From: Roseicyclus amphidinii
GTDB taxonomy: Bacteria > Pseudomonadota > Alphaproteobacteria > Rhodobacterales > Rhodobacteraceae
DNA: 43,985 nucleotides
Assembly: GCF_030163755.1 (NCBI RefSeq)
Contig: NZ_JASJOE010000028.1
Location: forward strand, 1 to 43,985
Direction of reading: 5' to 3'
This document shows positions 8,769 to 17,007 of this stretch, in pieces (positions within the stretch are counted from its first letter, which is position 1; every line of letters starts with the position of its first letter). Made by a program: the position numbers and the translations under genes. The notes under the pieces were generated by a model that was given only the letters and a program-made list of their open reading frames with translations, ran no database searches and was not told where the DNA came from.

Positions 8769-8797
8769 TTGCCTATCGGAAACTTTTTTCGTAATCC
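8769..8797 (+). promoter_or_regulatory. Candidate glcB promoter
   Basis: TTGCCT (8769-8774), 17-nt spacer that includes a T-rich run, TAATCC (8792-8797). The predicted start near 8804 leaves about 50 nt of leader, in which an inverted repeat (8810-8825) sits. Confidence 0.45.
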
Positions 8798-8809
8798 GCG
8801 CCCCGGGTG

Positions 8810-8825
8810 GTATGCGGCGGCATAC
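8810..8825. promoter_or_regulatory. Inverted repeat GTATGC-GGCG-GCATAC, candidate operator of glcB
   Basis: Perfect 6-bp arms around a 4-bp centre, placed just downstream of the predicted glcB start point and 30 nt before the ATG. The position suits repression by a dimeric regulator such as a GntR-type protein; the regulator is not in the window. Confidence 0.45.
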
Positions 8826-8854
8826 GCAATGCAACGGCAAGCGAGGAAAACACC

Positions 8855-10999
8855 ATGACAGGCTATGTGAAACGCGCGTCCCTCGAGGTGGCCGAGGGGC
8901 TGGCGGCCTTCATCGAGGAACAGGCCCTGCCCGGCACGGGCGTGGAGCCCGCGCGGTTCTGGGACGGGATGTCGGAGATCCTGAACGGGCTGGCCGCGAA
9001 GAATCGGGCGCTTCTGGACAAGCGGCAGGCGCTGCAGGAAAAGATCGACCAATGGCACATCGCGCGCCGGGGGCAGCCCTTTGACGGCGACGCCTACCAG
9101 GAGTTCCTGCGCGAGATCGGCTACCTTCTCCCCGAGGGGGAGGCGTTTTCCATCGACACCTCCAAGATCGACCCCGAGATCGCCACGGTCGCGGGCCCGC
9201 AGCTTGTGGTGCCGATCACCAATGCGCGTTTCGCGCTGAACGCGGCCAATGCGCGGTGGGGCAGCCTCTATGACGCGTTCTACGGCACGGACGCCATGGG
9301 CAGCCTGCCGAAGCCCGGTGGCTATGACCGCGGGCGCGGCGCGCGGGTGGTGGCGCGGGCGCGGGTCTTTCTCGACAGCGCCTTTGCGATCGAGGGGCAT
9401 TCCCACGCCGATGCGCGGCGCTACCACGTCGACCGCGGCCAGTTGCTGATCGACGACAAGCCGCTGGAAGATCCGGCGAAATTCGCGGGCTACCGCGGCC
9501 ATCCCAAGGCGCCCGAGCGGGTTCTGCTGGTCAACAACGGGCTGCACGTCGAGCTGGTCTTCGACCGCACCCATCCCATCGGCTCGCGCGACCAGGCGGG
9601 GCTGGCGGATGTGCGGATGGAAGCCGCCGTCTCGGCGATCATGGATTGCGAGGATTCGGTCGCCTGCGTCGATGCCGAGGACAAGGTGCTGGCCTATGGC
9701 AACTGGCTGGGGCTGATGCGGGGCGACCTGACCGAGACCTTCGAGAAGGGCGGGGCGCAGATGACCCGCGCGCTGTCGCCGGACCTCGATTACGTCGCGC
9801 CCGACGGCTCGGCGATGACGGTGAAGGGCCGCGCGCTGATGCTGGTGCGCAACGTGGGGCATTTGATGACCAATCCGGCGATCCGGCTGGAGGACGGCTC
9901 GGAGGCCTTCGAGGGGCTGATGGACGCGGTCATCACCACGCTGATCGCGCTGCATGACCTGAAGAAGGACGAGGGCGCACGGAACTCGGTCGCAGGGTCG
10001 GTCTATGTGGTGAAGCCCAAGATGCACGGGCCGGAAGAGGTGGCTTTCGCCGACGAGACCTTCGGCATGGTCGAGGCGATGCTGGGGCTGGAGCGCTACA
10101 CCGTGAAGCTCGGCATCATGGACGAGGAGCGGCGCACGAGCGTCAACCTCAAGGAATGCATCCGGGCGGCGAAGCAACGGGTGGCCTTCATCAACACCGG
10201 GTTCCTCGACCGGACCGGCGACGAGATCCACACCTCGATGGAGGCGGGACCGTTCTCGCGCAAGGATTTCATCAAGCGCAAGTCCTGGATCACCGCCTAC
10301 GAGAACCAGAACGTCGATATCGGGCTGGAGTGCGGGCTGCGGGGGCGGGCGCAGATCGGCAAGGGCATGTGGGCCATGCCCGACGCCATGGCCGCGATGC
10401 TGGAGGCCAAGATCGAGCATCCGCGCGCGGGTGCGAATTGCGCCTGGGTGCCCTCGCCGACGGCGGCGACGCTGCACGCCTTGCATTACCACCAGGTGAA
10501 CGTGGCCGCGGTGCAGGAGAAGCTCGAGGCGGGCGGAAGGCGCGCCTATGTCACTGCGCTGCTGGATATTCCGCTGGCGAGCTACCGGCGCTGGTCCGAG
10601 GCGCAGATCACGCGCGAGGTCGAGAACAACGCCCAAGGCATCCTGGGATACGTGGTGCGCTGGATCGACGCCGGTGTGGGCTGCTCCAAGGTGCCCGACA
10701 TCAACGATGTGGCGCTGATGGAGGATCGCGCGACCTGCCGCATCTCGGCGCAGCATATCGCCAACTGGATGCATCATGGCGTCGTGTCCGAGACGCAGGT
10801 GATGGAGATCCTGCGCCGCATGGCCGCGGTGGTGGACCGCCAGAACGCGGGCGATGCGGGCTATGTGCCGATGGCGCCGGGCTTCAACGGGATCGCCTTT
10901 GCCGCGGCCTGTGACCTGGTGTTCAAGGGGCGCGAGCAGCCTTCGGGCTACACCGAGCCGGTGCTGCATGCCCGTCGGCTGGAGCTGAAATCGGCGTGA
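8855..10999 (+). CDS. glcB: Malate synthase G
   Basis: 714-aa cytoplasmic enzyme condensing glyoxylate with acetyl-CoA to malate. Length matches the single-chain G isoform (E. coli 723 aa), not the shorter A form. Recognisable active-site blocks are [32 protein letters not shown] (catalytic Arg), [20 protein letters not shown] (Mg-binding Glu and Asp region) and [13 protein letters not shown] (catalytic Asp). The start at 8855 follows GAGGAAAACACC; an upstream in-frame ATG at 8807 would lie inside the operator region and is rejected. It is followed by a GlcG-like gene, as in glycolate-utilisation loci, although glcDEF are absent here. Likely roles are C2 use and growth on acetate or glycolate. 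Confidence 0.97.
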   Translation: MTGYVKRASLEVAEGLAAFIEEQALPGTGVEPARFWDGMSEILNGLAAKNRALLDKRQALQEKIDQWHIARRGQPFDGDAYQEFLREIGYLLPEGEAFSIDTSKIDPEIATVAGPQLVVPITNARFALNAANARWGSLYDAFYGTDAMGSLPKPGGYDRGRGARVVARARVFLDSAFAIEGHSHADARRYHVDRGQLLIDDKPLEDPAKFAGYRGHPKAPERVLLVNNGLHVELVFDRTHPIGSRDQAGLADVRMEAAVSAIMDCEDSVACVDAEDKVLAYGNWLGLMRGDLTETFEKGGAQMTRALSPDLDYVAPDGSAMTVKGRALMLVRNVGHLMTNPAIRLEDGSEAFEGLMDAVITTLIALHDLKKDEGARNSVAGSVYVVKPKMHGPEEVAFADETFGMVEAMLGLERYTVKLGIMDEERRTSVNLKECIRAAKQRVAFINTGFLDRTGDEIHTSMEAGPFSRKDFIKRKSWITAYENQNVDIGLECGLRGRAQIGKGMWAMPDAMAAMLEAKIEHPRAGANCAWVPSPTAATLHALHYHQVNVAAVQEKLEAGGRRAYVTALLDIPLASYRRWSEAQITREVENNAQGILGYVVRWIDAGVGCSKVPDINDVALMEDRATCRISAQHIANWMHHGVVSETQVMEILRRMAAVVDRQNAGDAGYVPMAPGFNGIAFAAACDLVFKGREQPSGYTEPVLHARRLELKSA

Positions 11000-11039
11000 A
11001 CCACGGACGTTGCGCGCGCTGGCCCCGTTGCTCCCGAAG

Positions 11040-11064
11040 TCCGTATTTGGGGGAAGATGAAGGG
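11040..11064 (+). repeat. Intercistronic repeat element, copy 1 (glcB-glcG gap)
   Basis: A 25-nt element beginning TCCGTATTTGGGGGAAG and continuing ATGAAGGG. It is identical over all 25 nt to the copy at 15059-15083 on the other strand and matches 21 of 25 with the copy at 32976-33000. It lies 40 nt after the glcB stop. Confidence 0.85.
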
Positions 11065-11099
11065 GCGGGCGCGCGCGTTAACCTTAATGGAGGGTTGAG

Positions 11100-11519
11100 A
11101 TGATTTCACTGGATCAGGCGCGGGCGATGGTGTCGGTCGCGCGGGACAAGGGACGCGAGATGGGGCTGAAGCCGCTGTCGGTCTGCGTGCTGGACGCGGG
11201 CGGGCATCTGCTGGCCTTCGAGCGCGAGGATGGCGCGAGCCCGGGGCGGTTCGAGATCGCCCGCGGCAAGGCCTATGGCGCGGTGATGCTGGGGATGCCC
11301 GGCTCGGCGCAGATGGCCCGCGCCGAGGGGCAGGCCTATTTCATGGCGGCCGTGAACGGCGCCTTCGGCGGCAAGGTCGTGCCGGTGCCGGGCGGCGTGC
11401 TGGTGATGAAGGACGGCGCAGTCGCGGGGGCCGTGGGCGTGACCGGCGACACCTCGGACAATGACGCGGCCGCGGCGGTCGCGGGCATCGAGGCGGCGGG
11501 GTTCGAGGCGCTGGCCTGA
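11100..11519 (+). CDS. GlcG/HbpS-family (formerly DUF336) protein
   Basis: 139-aa protein of the GlcG/HbpS fold. It starts MISLDQARAMVSVARDKG and has the typical central VLDAGGHLLAFEREDGA, an IARGKAYGA block, and VPVPGGVLVMKDGAVAGAVG near the end. Members include the haem-binding HbpS and the GlcG product of the E. coli glycolate operon; their exact activity is unsettled. A good ribosome site (GGAGG) precedes the ATG. It lies 100 nt downstream of glcB on the same strand, supporting a shared role in glycolate/glyoxylate use. Between the two is the 25-nt repeat whose internal ATG opens a 13-codon frame ending one base before this start. Confidence 0.85.
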   Translation: MISLDQARAMVSVARDKGREMGLKPLSVCVLDAGGHLLAFEREDGASPGRFEIARGKAYGAVMLGMPGSAQMARAEGQAYFMAAVNGAFGGKVVPVPGGVLVMKDGAVAGAVGVTGDTSDNDAAAAVAGIEAAGFEALA

Positions 11520-11529
11520 GCCGTCGGGG

Positions 11530-11560
11530 GCTGCGCGCTTCGGGCGCGGCCTGCCTTTTT
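11530..11560 (+). terminator. Likely intrinsic terminator after glcG
   Basis: GCTGCGC (11530-11536) pairs with GCGCGGC (11544-11550), with one G-U pair, around a GCTTCGG loop. CTGCC and then TTTTT (11556-11560) follow. It lies 11 nt past the glcG stop. A second hairpin, GCAGGGCG/CGCCCTGC, follows at 11580-11603 without a T run. Confidence 0.5.
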
Positions 11561-11661
11561 CCTGTGCATCTGCACCTGTGCAGGGCGGCTCTGCGCGCCC
11601 TGCGGCTTTCCGTCCGTGCTGAACGGCGCTACATCTGGACACGAGACAGAGAGGAGCGCGC

Positions 11662-12441
11662 ATGGCACGGCCCGTGATCGGCATCATCGGCAATCATCAC
11701 CTGATCAACGATCAGTATTCCACCCATGCGGGCGGCACGATGAACTCGGAGGCCGTGGCCGAGGTGGCGGGCGGGTTGCCGCTGGTGATCCCCGCCGATC
11801 CGCGCTTTGTCTGCGTGGCCGAGTTGATGGAGGTCTGCGACGGCTTCCTTTTCACCGGCGGGCGGCCCAACGTCCACCCCGAGGAATACGGCGAGGCCGC
11901 GACCGAGGCGCATGGCGCCTTTGACCGGGCGCGCGACGCGGTGGCCTTGCCGCTGATCCGGGCCTGCGTGGAGCGGGGGCAGCCCATCCTCGGCGTCTGC
12001 CGCGGCTTCCAGGAGGTGAACGTGGCGATGGGCGGCACGCTTTACCCGGAAATCCGCGACCTGCCTGGGCGGATGAACCACCGGATGCCGCCCGATGGCA
12101 CGATCGAGGAGAAATTCGCGCTGCGCCACGTGGTGAGCTTCACCGAGGGCGGGCCGTTTCACCGGCTGATGGGCGCGGCCCAAGTGATGACCAACACGCT
12201 GCACGGGCAGGGCATCAAGACCCCCGGTTGCCGGATCGTGATCGACGGCCATGCGCCCGACGGCACGCCCGAGGCGATCTACGTGAAGGGCGCGCCGGGC
12301 TTCACGCTGTCGGTGCAGTGGCACCCCGAGTATCGCGCGGCGCAGGACCCCGTGTCGCGGCCGCTCTTCGAGGCTTTCGGCGCCGCCGCGCGGGCCTGGG
12401 CCGAGGGCAAGCGCCCGATGCCGGTGGCCGAGGTCGCCTGA
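11662..12441 (+). CDS. Gamma-glutamyl-gamma-aminobutyrate hydrolase family (PuuD-like) class I glutamine amidotransferase
   Basis: 259-aa cytosolic amidase of the peptidase C26 family, whose known member PuuD cleaves gamma-glutamyl-GABA in putrescine breakdown. The catalytic triad is visible: Cys113 in ILGVCRGFQEVNV, and His221 with Glu223 in SVQWHPEY. FLFTGGRPNVHPEEYG is the oxyanion/substrate block. The ATG at 11662 has GAGGAG upstream. It stands alone: no other putrescine genes (puuA, puuB, puuC) are in the window, so the natural substrate is open. It is convergent with the DUF4149 gene. Confidence 0.9.
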   Translation: MARPVIGIIGNHHLINDQYSTHAGGTMNSEAVAEVAGGLPLVIPADPRFVCVAELMEVCDGFLFTGGRPNVHPEEYGEAATEAHGAFDRARDAVALPLIRACVERGQPILGVCRGFQEVNVAMGGTLYPEIRDLPGRMNHRMPPDGTIEEKFALRHVVSFTEGGPFHRLMGAAQVMTNTLHGQGIKTPGCRIVIDGHAPDGTPEAIYVKGAPGFTLSVQWHPEYRAAQDPVSRPLFEAFGAAARAWAEGKRPMPVAEVA

Positions 12442-12471
12442 GACGCGCGGGGCGCGCAGGCGGTCAGGCGG

Positions 12472-12861
12472 TCAGGCGAGCAGGGCCACGGCCCAGCCCG
12501 CAAACCCGATCTGGACCAGCTGGATCACCACCGACAGCCCGTGCAGCAGCCCGAAGGCGCGGCGGTCGCCGCGATCCGTGGCGGCGTTGATGCGCCCCAT
12601 CAGGTCCTGGCGCGCGTAGAGCGTGCTGGCGGCAATCCCGGCCAGAAGCGCCGCGGCCGGTGGCGAGACGGGCAGGGCGGCCAGCGCGGCAAGACCGGCC
12701 AGCGCGATCACGGCAAGGTAGTAGAACGGAAAGGTGCCGCGCAGGATCGGGCGCACCCGGTCGGGCGGCAGCTGCGCGAAGAGCACCGGCGCGAAGCCGA
12801 AGCTGAAGAAGATCATGCCGCCGAAAAGACCGGCGGTGGCAAGCAGGGCGATCAGGGTCAT
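12472..12861 (-). CDS. DUF4149 membrane protein (TMEM205-like)
   Basis: 129-aa integral membrane protein with about four hydrophobic segments. It begins MTLIALLATAGLFGGMIFFS, followed by a loop with the family pattern FGFAPVLFAQLPPDRVRPIL, then two central helices and a final GLSVVIQLVQIGFAGWAVAL. This fits DUF4149/TMEM205-like proteins of unknown function. The start at 12861 is chosen because it begins directly with the first membrane helix; an upstream frame extension to 13020 is Arg/Pro-rich and unlikely. It is the last gene of a long run of minus-strand genes. Confidence 0.75.
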   Translation of the reverse strand: MTLIALLATAGLFGGMIFFSFGFAPVLFAQLPPDRVRPILRGTFPFYYLAVIALAGLAALAALPVSPPAAALLAGIAASTLYARQDLMGRINAATDRGDRRAFGLLHGLSVVIQLVQIGFAGWAVALLA

Positions 12862-12965
12862 GACCTGCCAGTTAGGCGGCGCGCCCGGCCGGTCCAGTCC
12901 CGCGGGGGCGATCGGATGCCGCAGGTGATGCGCCGGCTTGGGGCCAGTTCGGTGCCGGTGCCGGA

Positions 12966-13148
12966 TCAGGTCGCGCGGGGGCCGCGCAACTCCTTGATAT
13001 GGAACCTGATCTTGTCCCATTTCGCGGCATCGTCGGATTTGCCGTCATGGCGCGCGGCGGCGGCCTTTTGCGCGGCCTCGGCCTCGGCCCTGTCGCCATG
13101 GGCGTCGTAGAGGCTGCGGGCGTATTGCACGAGATCGGCGTGATGCAT
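12966..13148 (-). CDS. Small conserved-looking hypothetical protein
   Basis: 60-aa soluble, charged protein, MHHADLVQYARSLYDAHGDR followed by an Ala/Lys-rich helix and WDKIRFHIKELRG. Not recognised as a named family. It looks fully helical with no membrane segment and no Cys. A strong ribosome site (GGAGGAGACAGCC before the ATG) supports it as a real gene. It is downstream of the DNA ligase on the same strand with 128 nt between, so co-transcription is possible but unproven. Confidence 0.65.
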   Translation of the reverse strand: MHHADLVQYARSLYDAHGDRAEAEAAQKAAAARHDGKSDDAAKWDKIRFHIKELRGPRAT

Positions 13149-13276
13149 GGCTGTCTCCTCCGGGTCTCGGGTGCCGGGAGGGGCAAGGCCTGTCGGCCCG
13201 GCCCGGTGGCACCGGGATGATGATCATAGCACATCGTCGGGGGATTCGCGGCCCCTTGGCGCGTGACCGGCGGCGG

Positions 13277-14881
13277 TCAGCCGTAGTGCGCCAGCATCGC
13301 CTTCAGGTCGTCGAGCGTGTTGGCCTCGGACACCGGCTTGTCGCGCCGCCAGCGGGCCATGCGCGGAAAGCGCAGCGCCACGCCGGACTTGTGGCGGGGG
13401 CTGGCCTGAATGCCTTCGAAGGCGATCTCGAAGACATGATGCGGCTTGACCGCGCGCACCGGGCCGAACCGGTCGGTGGTGTTCTTGCGCACCCAGGCGG
13501 TGATCTCGCGGAACTCGGCGTCGGTCAGGCCGGAATAGGCCTTGGTGAAGGGCACCAGCGCGTCGCCGTCGCGCACGGCGAAGGTGAAATCGGTGTAGAG
13601 CGTCGCGCGCCTGCCCGATCCCGCCTGGGCGTAGATCATCACCGCGTCGATGGTGAGCGGGTCGAGCTTCCATTTCCACCAGCCGCCCTTTTTCCGCCCC
13701 GCGACGTAAGCCGCGTCGCGGCGCTTGAGCATCAGCCCCTCGGCCCCCAGCTCGCGCGAGAGGGCGCGCGCGGCGGCCAGCTCCGGCCAATCCCCGGCCG
13801 CGACGGGCTGCGACAGGCGGATCGGACAGGCCGGGGGCAGGGGCGCGATATGGCCGGCAAGCCGCGCGCGGCGCTCCGTCAGCGGCAGGGCGCGGATGTC
13901 CTGGCCCGCGTCTTCGAGCAGGTCATAGGCCATGACGATCACCGGGGCCTCGGCCAGCAGCTTTTTCGGCACGCTCTTGCGCCCGATGCGCGGTTGCAGC
14001 CTGGAAAAGCCCAGCGGAGCCTCGGCGGCGCGGTCCCAGGCAAGGATCTCGCCGTCGATCACGCAGCCGCCGGGCAGGGCATCGACCAGCTGCGCCAGTT
14101 CGGGGAAGCGGTCGGTCATCAGCTCTTCGCCACGGGACCACAGGTAACGGTCGCCGCCGCGCAGGATCAGCTGGCCGCGGATGCCGTCCCATTTGCGCTC
14201 GGCCAGCCAGTCGGTGACGGGGCCGAGCGTCTCGGGCGCGGTCTCGAGCGGGTGGGCGAGCTGGAACGGGTAGGGGCGCGACAGGTCCGCGCCGGGGTCG
14301 GGGGCCTCGATCAGGGCTTGCCAGCTGGTTGTGTCGGGGGACCAGTCGCCCATCAGGCGATGGGCCAGTTCCGGCTCGTCGATGCCGGTGGCCTGCGCGA
14401 GGGCGCGGGTCATCAGCTTCTGGCTGACGCCCATGCGCCAACCGCCGGTGATCAGCTTGTTGAAGACGAAACGCTCGGTCGGCGGCAGCCCGTCCCAGGC
14501 GGCGAGGATGAAGGCCTTGCGCGCGGCGTCATCGGCCCGGTCGAGCGCGCGCAGCTCGGCGATCCATCGGCTCAGCGGCTTGCGGATCCGCGCGGCGGGG
14601 TCCGGTTCGGGCAGCAGGAGGGCGATGGTCTCGGACAGGTCGCCCACCACCGGGTAGCAGGCTTCGAACAGCCAGAGCGGAATGCCCGCGCGCCCGGCGG
14701 CCCAGTCGCGCAGCTTCGTGGTGGTGATCGTGCGCCGCGGGCGGCGGCCCGACAGCAGCGCCACGGTCCAGAGCTTGTCCGCATCGGCGGCCGTGCGAAA
14801 GAACTCCGCCAGGGCGGCGGTCTTGACGCTGGTCTTCGTGGTCTGGTCGAGCGTGGTGAAGAGGGCTGCGAAATCGTCCAT
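13277..14881 (-). CDS. ATP-dependent DNA ligase (bacterial LigB/PP_1105-like family)
   Basis: 534-aa nick-sealing enzyme using ATP. Residues 1-200 are the helical DNA-binding N-terminal domain. The nucleotidyltransferase motif I is ERKWDGIRG with catalytic Lys230, followed by VIDGEILAWD (motif III), EGLMLKRRDAAYVAGRKKGG (motif IV-V) and WWKWKLDP (motif V). The C-terminal OB domain ends the protein. In many proteobacteria this ligase sits with an Lhr-type helicase, an MBL-fold exonuclease and a phosphoesterase as a DNA-damage cluster; none of these flank it here. Start 14881 (MDDFAALFTT) is preferred; an extension to 14944 has no support. Confidence 0.92.
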   Translation of the reverse strand: MDDFAALFTTLDQTTKTSVKTAALAEFFRTAADADKLWTVALLSGRRPRRTITTTKLRDWAAGRAGIPLWLFEACYPVVGDLSETIALLLPEPDPAARIRKPLSRWIAELRALDRADDAARKAFILAAWDGLPPTERFVFNKLITGGWRMGVSQKLMTRALAQATGIDEPELAHRLMGDWSPDTTSWQALIEAPDPGADLSRPYPFQLAHPLETAPETLGPVTDWLAERKWDGIRGQLILRGGDRYLWSRGEELMTDRFPELAQLVDALPGGCVIDGEILAWDRAAEAPLGFSRLQPRIGRKSVPKKLLAEAPVIVMAYDLLEDAGQDIRALPLTERRARLAGHIAPLPPACPIRLSQPVAAGDWPELAAARALSRELGAEGLMLKRRDAAYVAGRKKGGWWKWKLDPLTIDAVMIYAQAGSGRRATLYTDFTFAVRDGDALVPFTKAYSGLTDAEFREITAWVRKNTTDRFGPVRAVKPHHVFEIAFEGIQASPRHKSGVALRFPRMARWRRDKPVSEANTLDDLKAMLAHYG

Positions 14882-15058
14882 GCCGCAAAGGTAAGGCGGT
14901 TTCAGGCCGGAGCGAGCCCGAAACCCCCATCTTGCGCGCGGCATCCGCGGCCCGCGCCATGCCGGGCGTCGGGCCGGGCGCCCTGCCGGTCATCCGGCAA
15001 GCGCACCGCCGAAAGACGATGATCCGGGCAGGAGATGCGGACAATTCGACTAAAATTG

Positions 15059-15083
15059 CCCTTCATCTTCCCCCAAATACGGA
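15059..15083 (-). repeat. Intercistronic repeat element, copy 2 (gap1-ligase gap)
   Basis: Read on the minus strand this is identical over 25 nt to copy 1 at 11040-11064. It begins 20 nt after the gap1 stop. Just upstream it also shares AGCCGGGGGATT with copy 3. Its ATG opens a 54-codon frame ending about 20 nt before the ligase start. Confidence 0.85.
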
Positions 15084-15103
15084 AATCCCCCGGCTTGCCC
15101 CGC

Positions 15104-16108
15104 TTACAGGTGCTTGCCCATCTCGACCGCCGTGTCGAGCATGCGGTTCGAGAAGCCCCATTCGTTGTCATACCAGCTGAGGACGCGGCACATGGTGCCG
15201 TCCATCACCTTGGTCTGGTCGGTGGCGAAGATCGAGGAATGGGGGTCGTGGTTGAAATCCATCGACACCAGCATGTCGTCGGTCACGCCGAGGATGCCCT
15301 TGAGCGGGCCCGCGCCGGCGGCGGCATGGATGGCGGCGTTGATCTCTTCGGCGGTGGTGTCGCGGGCGGCCTCGAATGTCAGGTCGACGACCGAGACATT
15401 GGGCGTCGGCACCCGGATCGCCACGCCGTCGAGCTTGCCCGCGAGATCGGGCAGCACGAGGCCCACGGCCTTGGCCGCGCCGGTCGAGGTGGGGATCATC
15501 GACATCGCCGCGGCGCGCGCGCGGTAGAGGTCCTTGTGCATCGTGTCGAGCGTCGGCTGGTCGCCGGTGTAGCTGTGGATCGTGGTCATGAAGCCGCGCT
15601 TCAGCCCGATGGCGTCATGCAGCACATGGGCGACGGGGGCGAGGCAGTTGGTGGTGCAGGACGCGTTCGAGACGATCACGTCATCCGGCCCCAGCGTGCC
15701 GTGGTTCACGCCGTAGACGATGGTCTTGTCCGCACCCTTGGAGGGGGCCGAGACCAGCACGCGCGAGGCGCCGTTCTGAAGATGGACCTGCGCCTTGTCC
15801 TTGTCGGTGAAGATGCCGGTGCATTCCAGCACGATGTCGACATGGCCCCAGGGCAGCTCGGCGGGGTTGCGGATTGCCGTCACCTCGATCGGGCCGCGGC
15901 CCACGTCGATGGTGGTCTCGGTCGTCTTCACCTCGCCGGGGAAGCGGCCGTGGACACTGTCGAAGCGCAGCAGGTGCGCGTTGGTCTCGACCGGGCCGAG
16001 GTCGTTGATGGCGACCACCTCGATATCCGTCCGGCCCTGTTCGACCAGCGCGCGCAGCACGTTGCGCCCGATGCGTCCGAACCCGTTGATGGCGACTTTC
16101 ACGGTCAT
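15104..16108 (-). CDS. gap: Glyceraldehyde-3-phosphate dehydrogenase, first paralogue
   Basis: 334-aa glycolytic/gluconeogenic enzyme oxidising and phosphorylating glyceraldehyde-3-phosphate. The Rossmann start is [18 protein letters not shown], and the catalytic Cys151 lies in [12 protein letters not shown]. At the cofactor-discriminating site it has VVAINDLG, keeping the Asp that favours NAD+. The pair that is Leu-Pro in NAD-only enzymes is Thr-Met here (LDTMHKDL). The ATG at 16108 has GGAGAG upstream. A palindrome (16199-16216) about 90 nt upstream is a candidate LacI-type operator. It lies downstream of the amino-acid ABC operon but with a 149-nt gap, so it probably has its own promoter. 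A second gap is at 21232-22236. Confidence 0.95.
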   Translation of the reverse strand: MTVKVAINGFGRIGRNVLRALVEQGRTDIEVVAINDLGPVETNAHLLRFDSVHGRFPGEVKTTETTIDVGRGPIEVTAIRNPAELPWGHVDIVLECTGIFTDKDKAQVHLQNGASRVLVSAPSKGADKTIVYGVNHGTLGPDDVIVSNASCTTNCLAPVAHVLHDAIGLKRGFMTTIHSYTGDQPTLDTMHKDLYRARAAAMSMIPTSTGAAKAVGLVLPDLAGKLDGVAIRVPTPNVSVVDLTFEAARDTTAEEINAAIHAAAGAGPLKGILGVTDDMLVSMDFNHDPHSSIFATDQTKVMDGTMCRVLSWYDNEWGFSNRMLDTAVEMGKHL

Positions 16109-16198
16109 GTTGCTCTCCCGTCCCTTTGGGGTCGACATATCTACGCGCAAGCCTGCCACGGGTTTCACGATCGGCAAAACGGCGGCGGGGCCGCGCGT

Positions 16199-16216
16199 GA
16201 TGTTAGCGGTAACATC
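16199..16216. promoter_or_regulatory. Palindromic operator upstream of gap1
   Basis: GATGTTAGCGGTAACATC is an 18-bp near-perfect palindrome (7-bp arms GATGTTA/TAACATC around GCGG). The GTTAGCG core recurs three times upstream of gap2. It resembles LacI-family sites; CceR, the central-carbon regulator known from Rhodobacter, is a candidate binder by inference. Confidence 0.65.
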
Positions 16217-16257
16217 GCCTGTGTAACGGGGCTATGGCGCGATGGGAAGGGGGGATC

Positions 16258-17007
16258 TCAGAGGCGGCCCGCGCTGATGATGCGCTGGAGGAAGGCGCGG
16301 GTCCGGGCCTCTTGCGGCGCACCGAAGATCTGTTCGGGCGGCCCGTCTTCGAGGATCAGGCCACCATCGAGGAAGGCCACGCGGTCGGCGACCTCGCGGG
16401 CGAAGGCCATTTCATGTGTGACGATCATCATCGTCATCCCCTCGTCCTTGAGGCCGCGGATGATCGCCAGCACCTCGCCCACCAGTTCGGGGTCGAGGGC
16501 TGCCGTGATCTCGTCCAGCAGCAGCACGTCCGGTTTCGTCATCAGCGCACGCGCGATGGCGACGCGCTGTTGCTGGCCGCCCGAAAGCTGCTCGGGATAG
16601 GCCTGCGCGAAACGGTCCATGGCAAAGCGGGCGAGCACCTCGCGGCCGCGGTCCTCGGCCTCGGCGCGGGGTGTGCCGTGGACCTTGCGGGGGGCGAGCG
16701 TAATGTTGTCGAGCACGCTCATGTGCGGAAACAGGTTGTAGGACTGGAAGACGATGCCCGCGCGGCGCTGCAGGCCGGTCTTGCCGAAGCTCGGGTCATC
16801 GACCGGCACGCCGTCCAGCCGAATGGTGCCGTAGTCGTGCTCGACCAGCCGGTTGACGCATCTGAGCAGCGTGGACTTGCCCGAACCCGACGCGCCGATC
16901 AGGCAGGTGACCTCGTGCGGGTTCACGCTCAGGCTGACGCGGTCGAGGACCAGCTTGTCGCCGAAATACTTGGTGACCTCGTCGATCTGGATGCGGGGTG
17001 TGGTCAT
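16258..17007 (-). CDS. Polar amino acid ABC transporter, ATP-binding protein
   Basis: 249-aa ATPase that powers uptake of a polar amino acid. Walker A is GASGSGKST, the Q-loop VFQSYNLFPHMSV, the signature LSGGQQQRVAIARAL, Walker B VLLLDEITAALDPE, and the switch His lies in MMIVTHEM. QSYNLFPHM and the signature context are typical of the GlnQ/HisP/GltL group. It is the last gene of a three-gene operon; its ATG overlaps the permease stop by 4 nt (ATGA). Only one permease gene is present, so the channel would be a homodimer or need another subunit. Confidence 0.95.
   Translation of the reverse strand: MTTPRIQIDEVTKYFGDKLVLDRVSLSVNPHEVTCLIGASGSGKSTLLRCVNRLVEHDYGTIRLDGVPVDDPSFGKTGLQRRAGIVFQSYNLFPHMSVLDNITLAPRKVHGTPRAEAEDRGREVLARFAMDRFAQAYPEQLSGGQQQRVAIARALMTKPDVLLLDEITAALDPELVGEVLAIIRGLKDEGMTMMIVTHEMAFAREVADRVAFLDGGLILEDGPPEQIFGAPQEARTRAFLQRIISAGRL

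Noticed and set aside
14898-14925. Riboswitch-like leader before the DNA ligase (GGTTTC...GAAACC stem)
   Set aside because: A single 6-bp stem with an imperfect interior; no match to a known riboswitch core.
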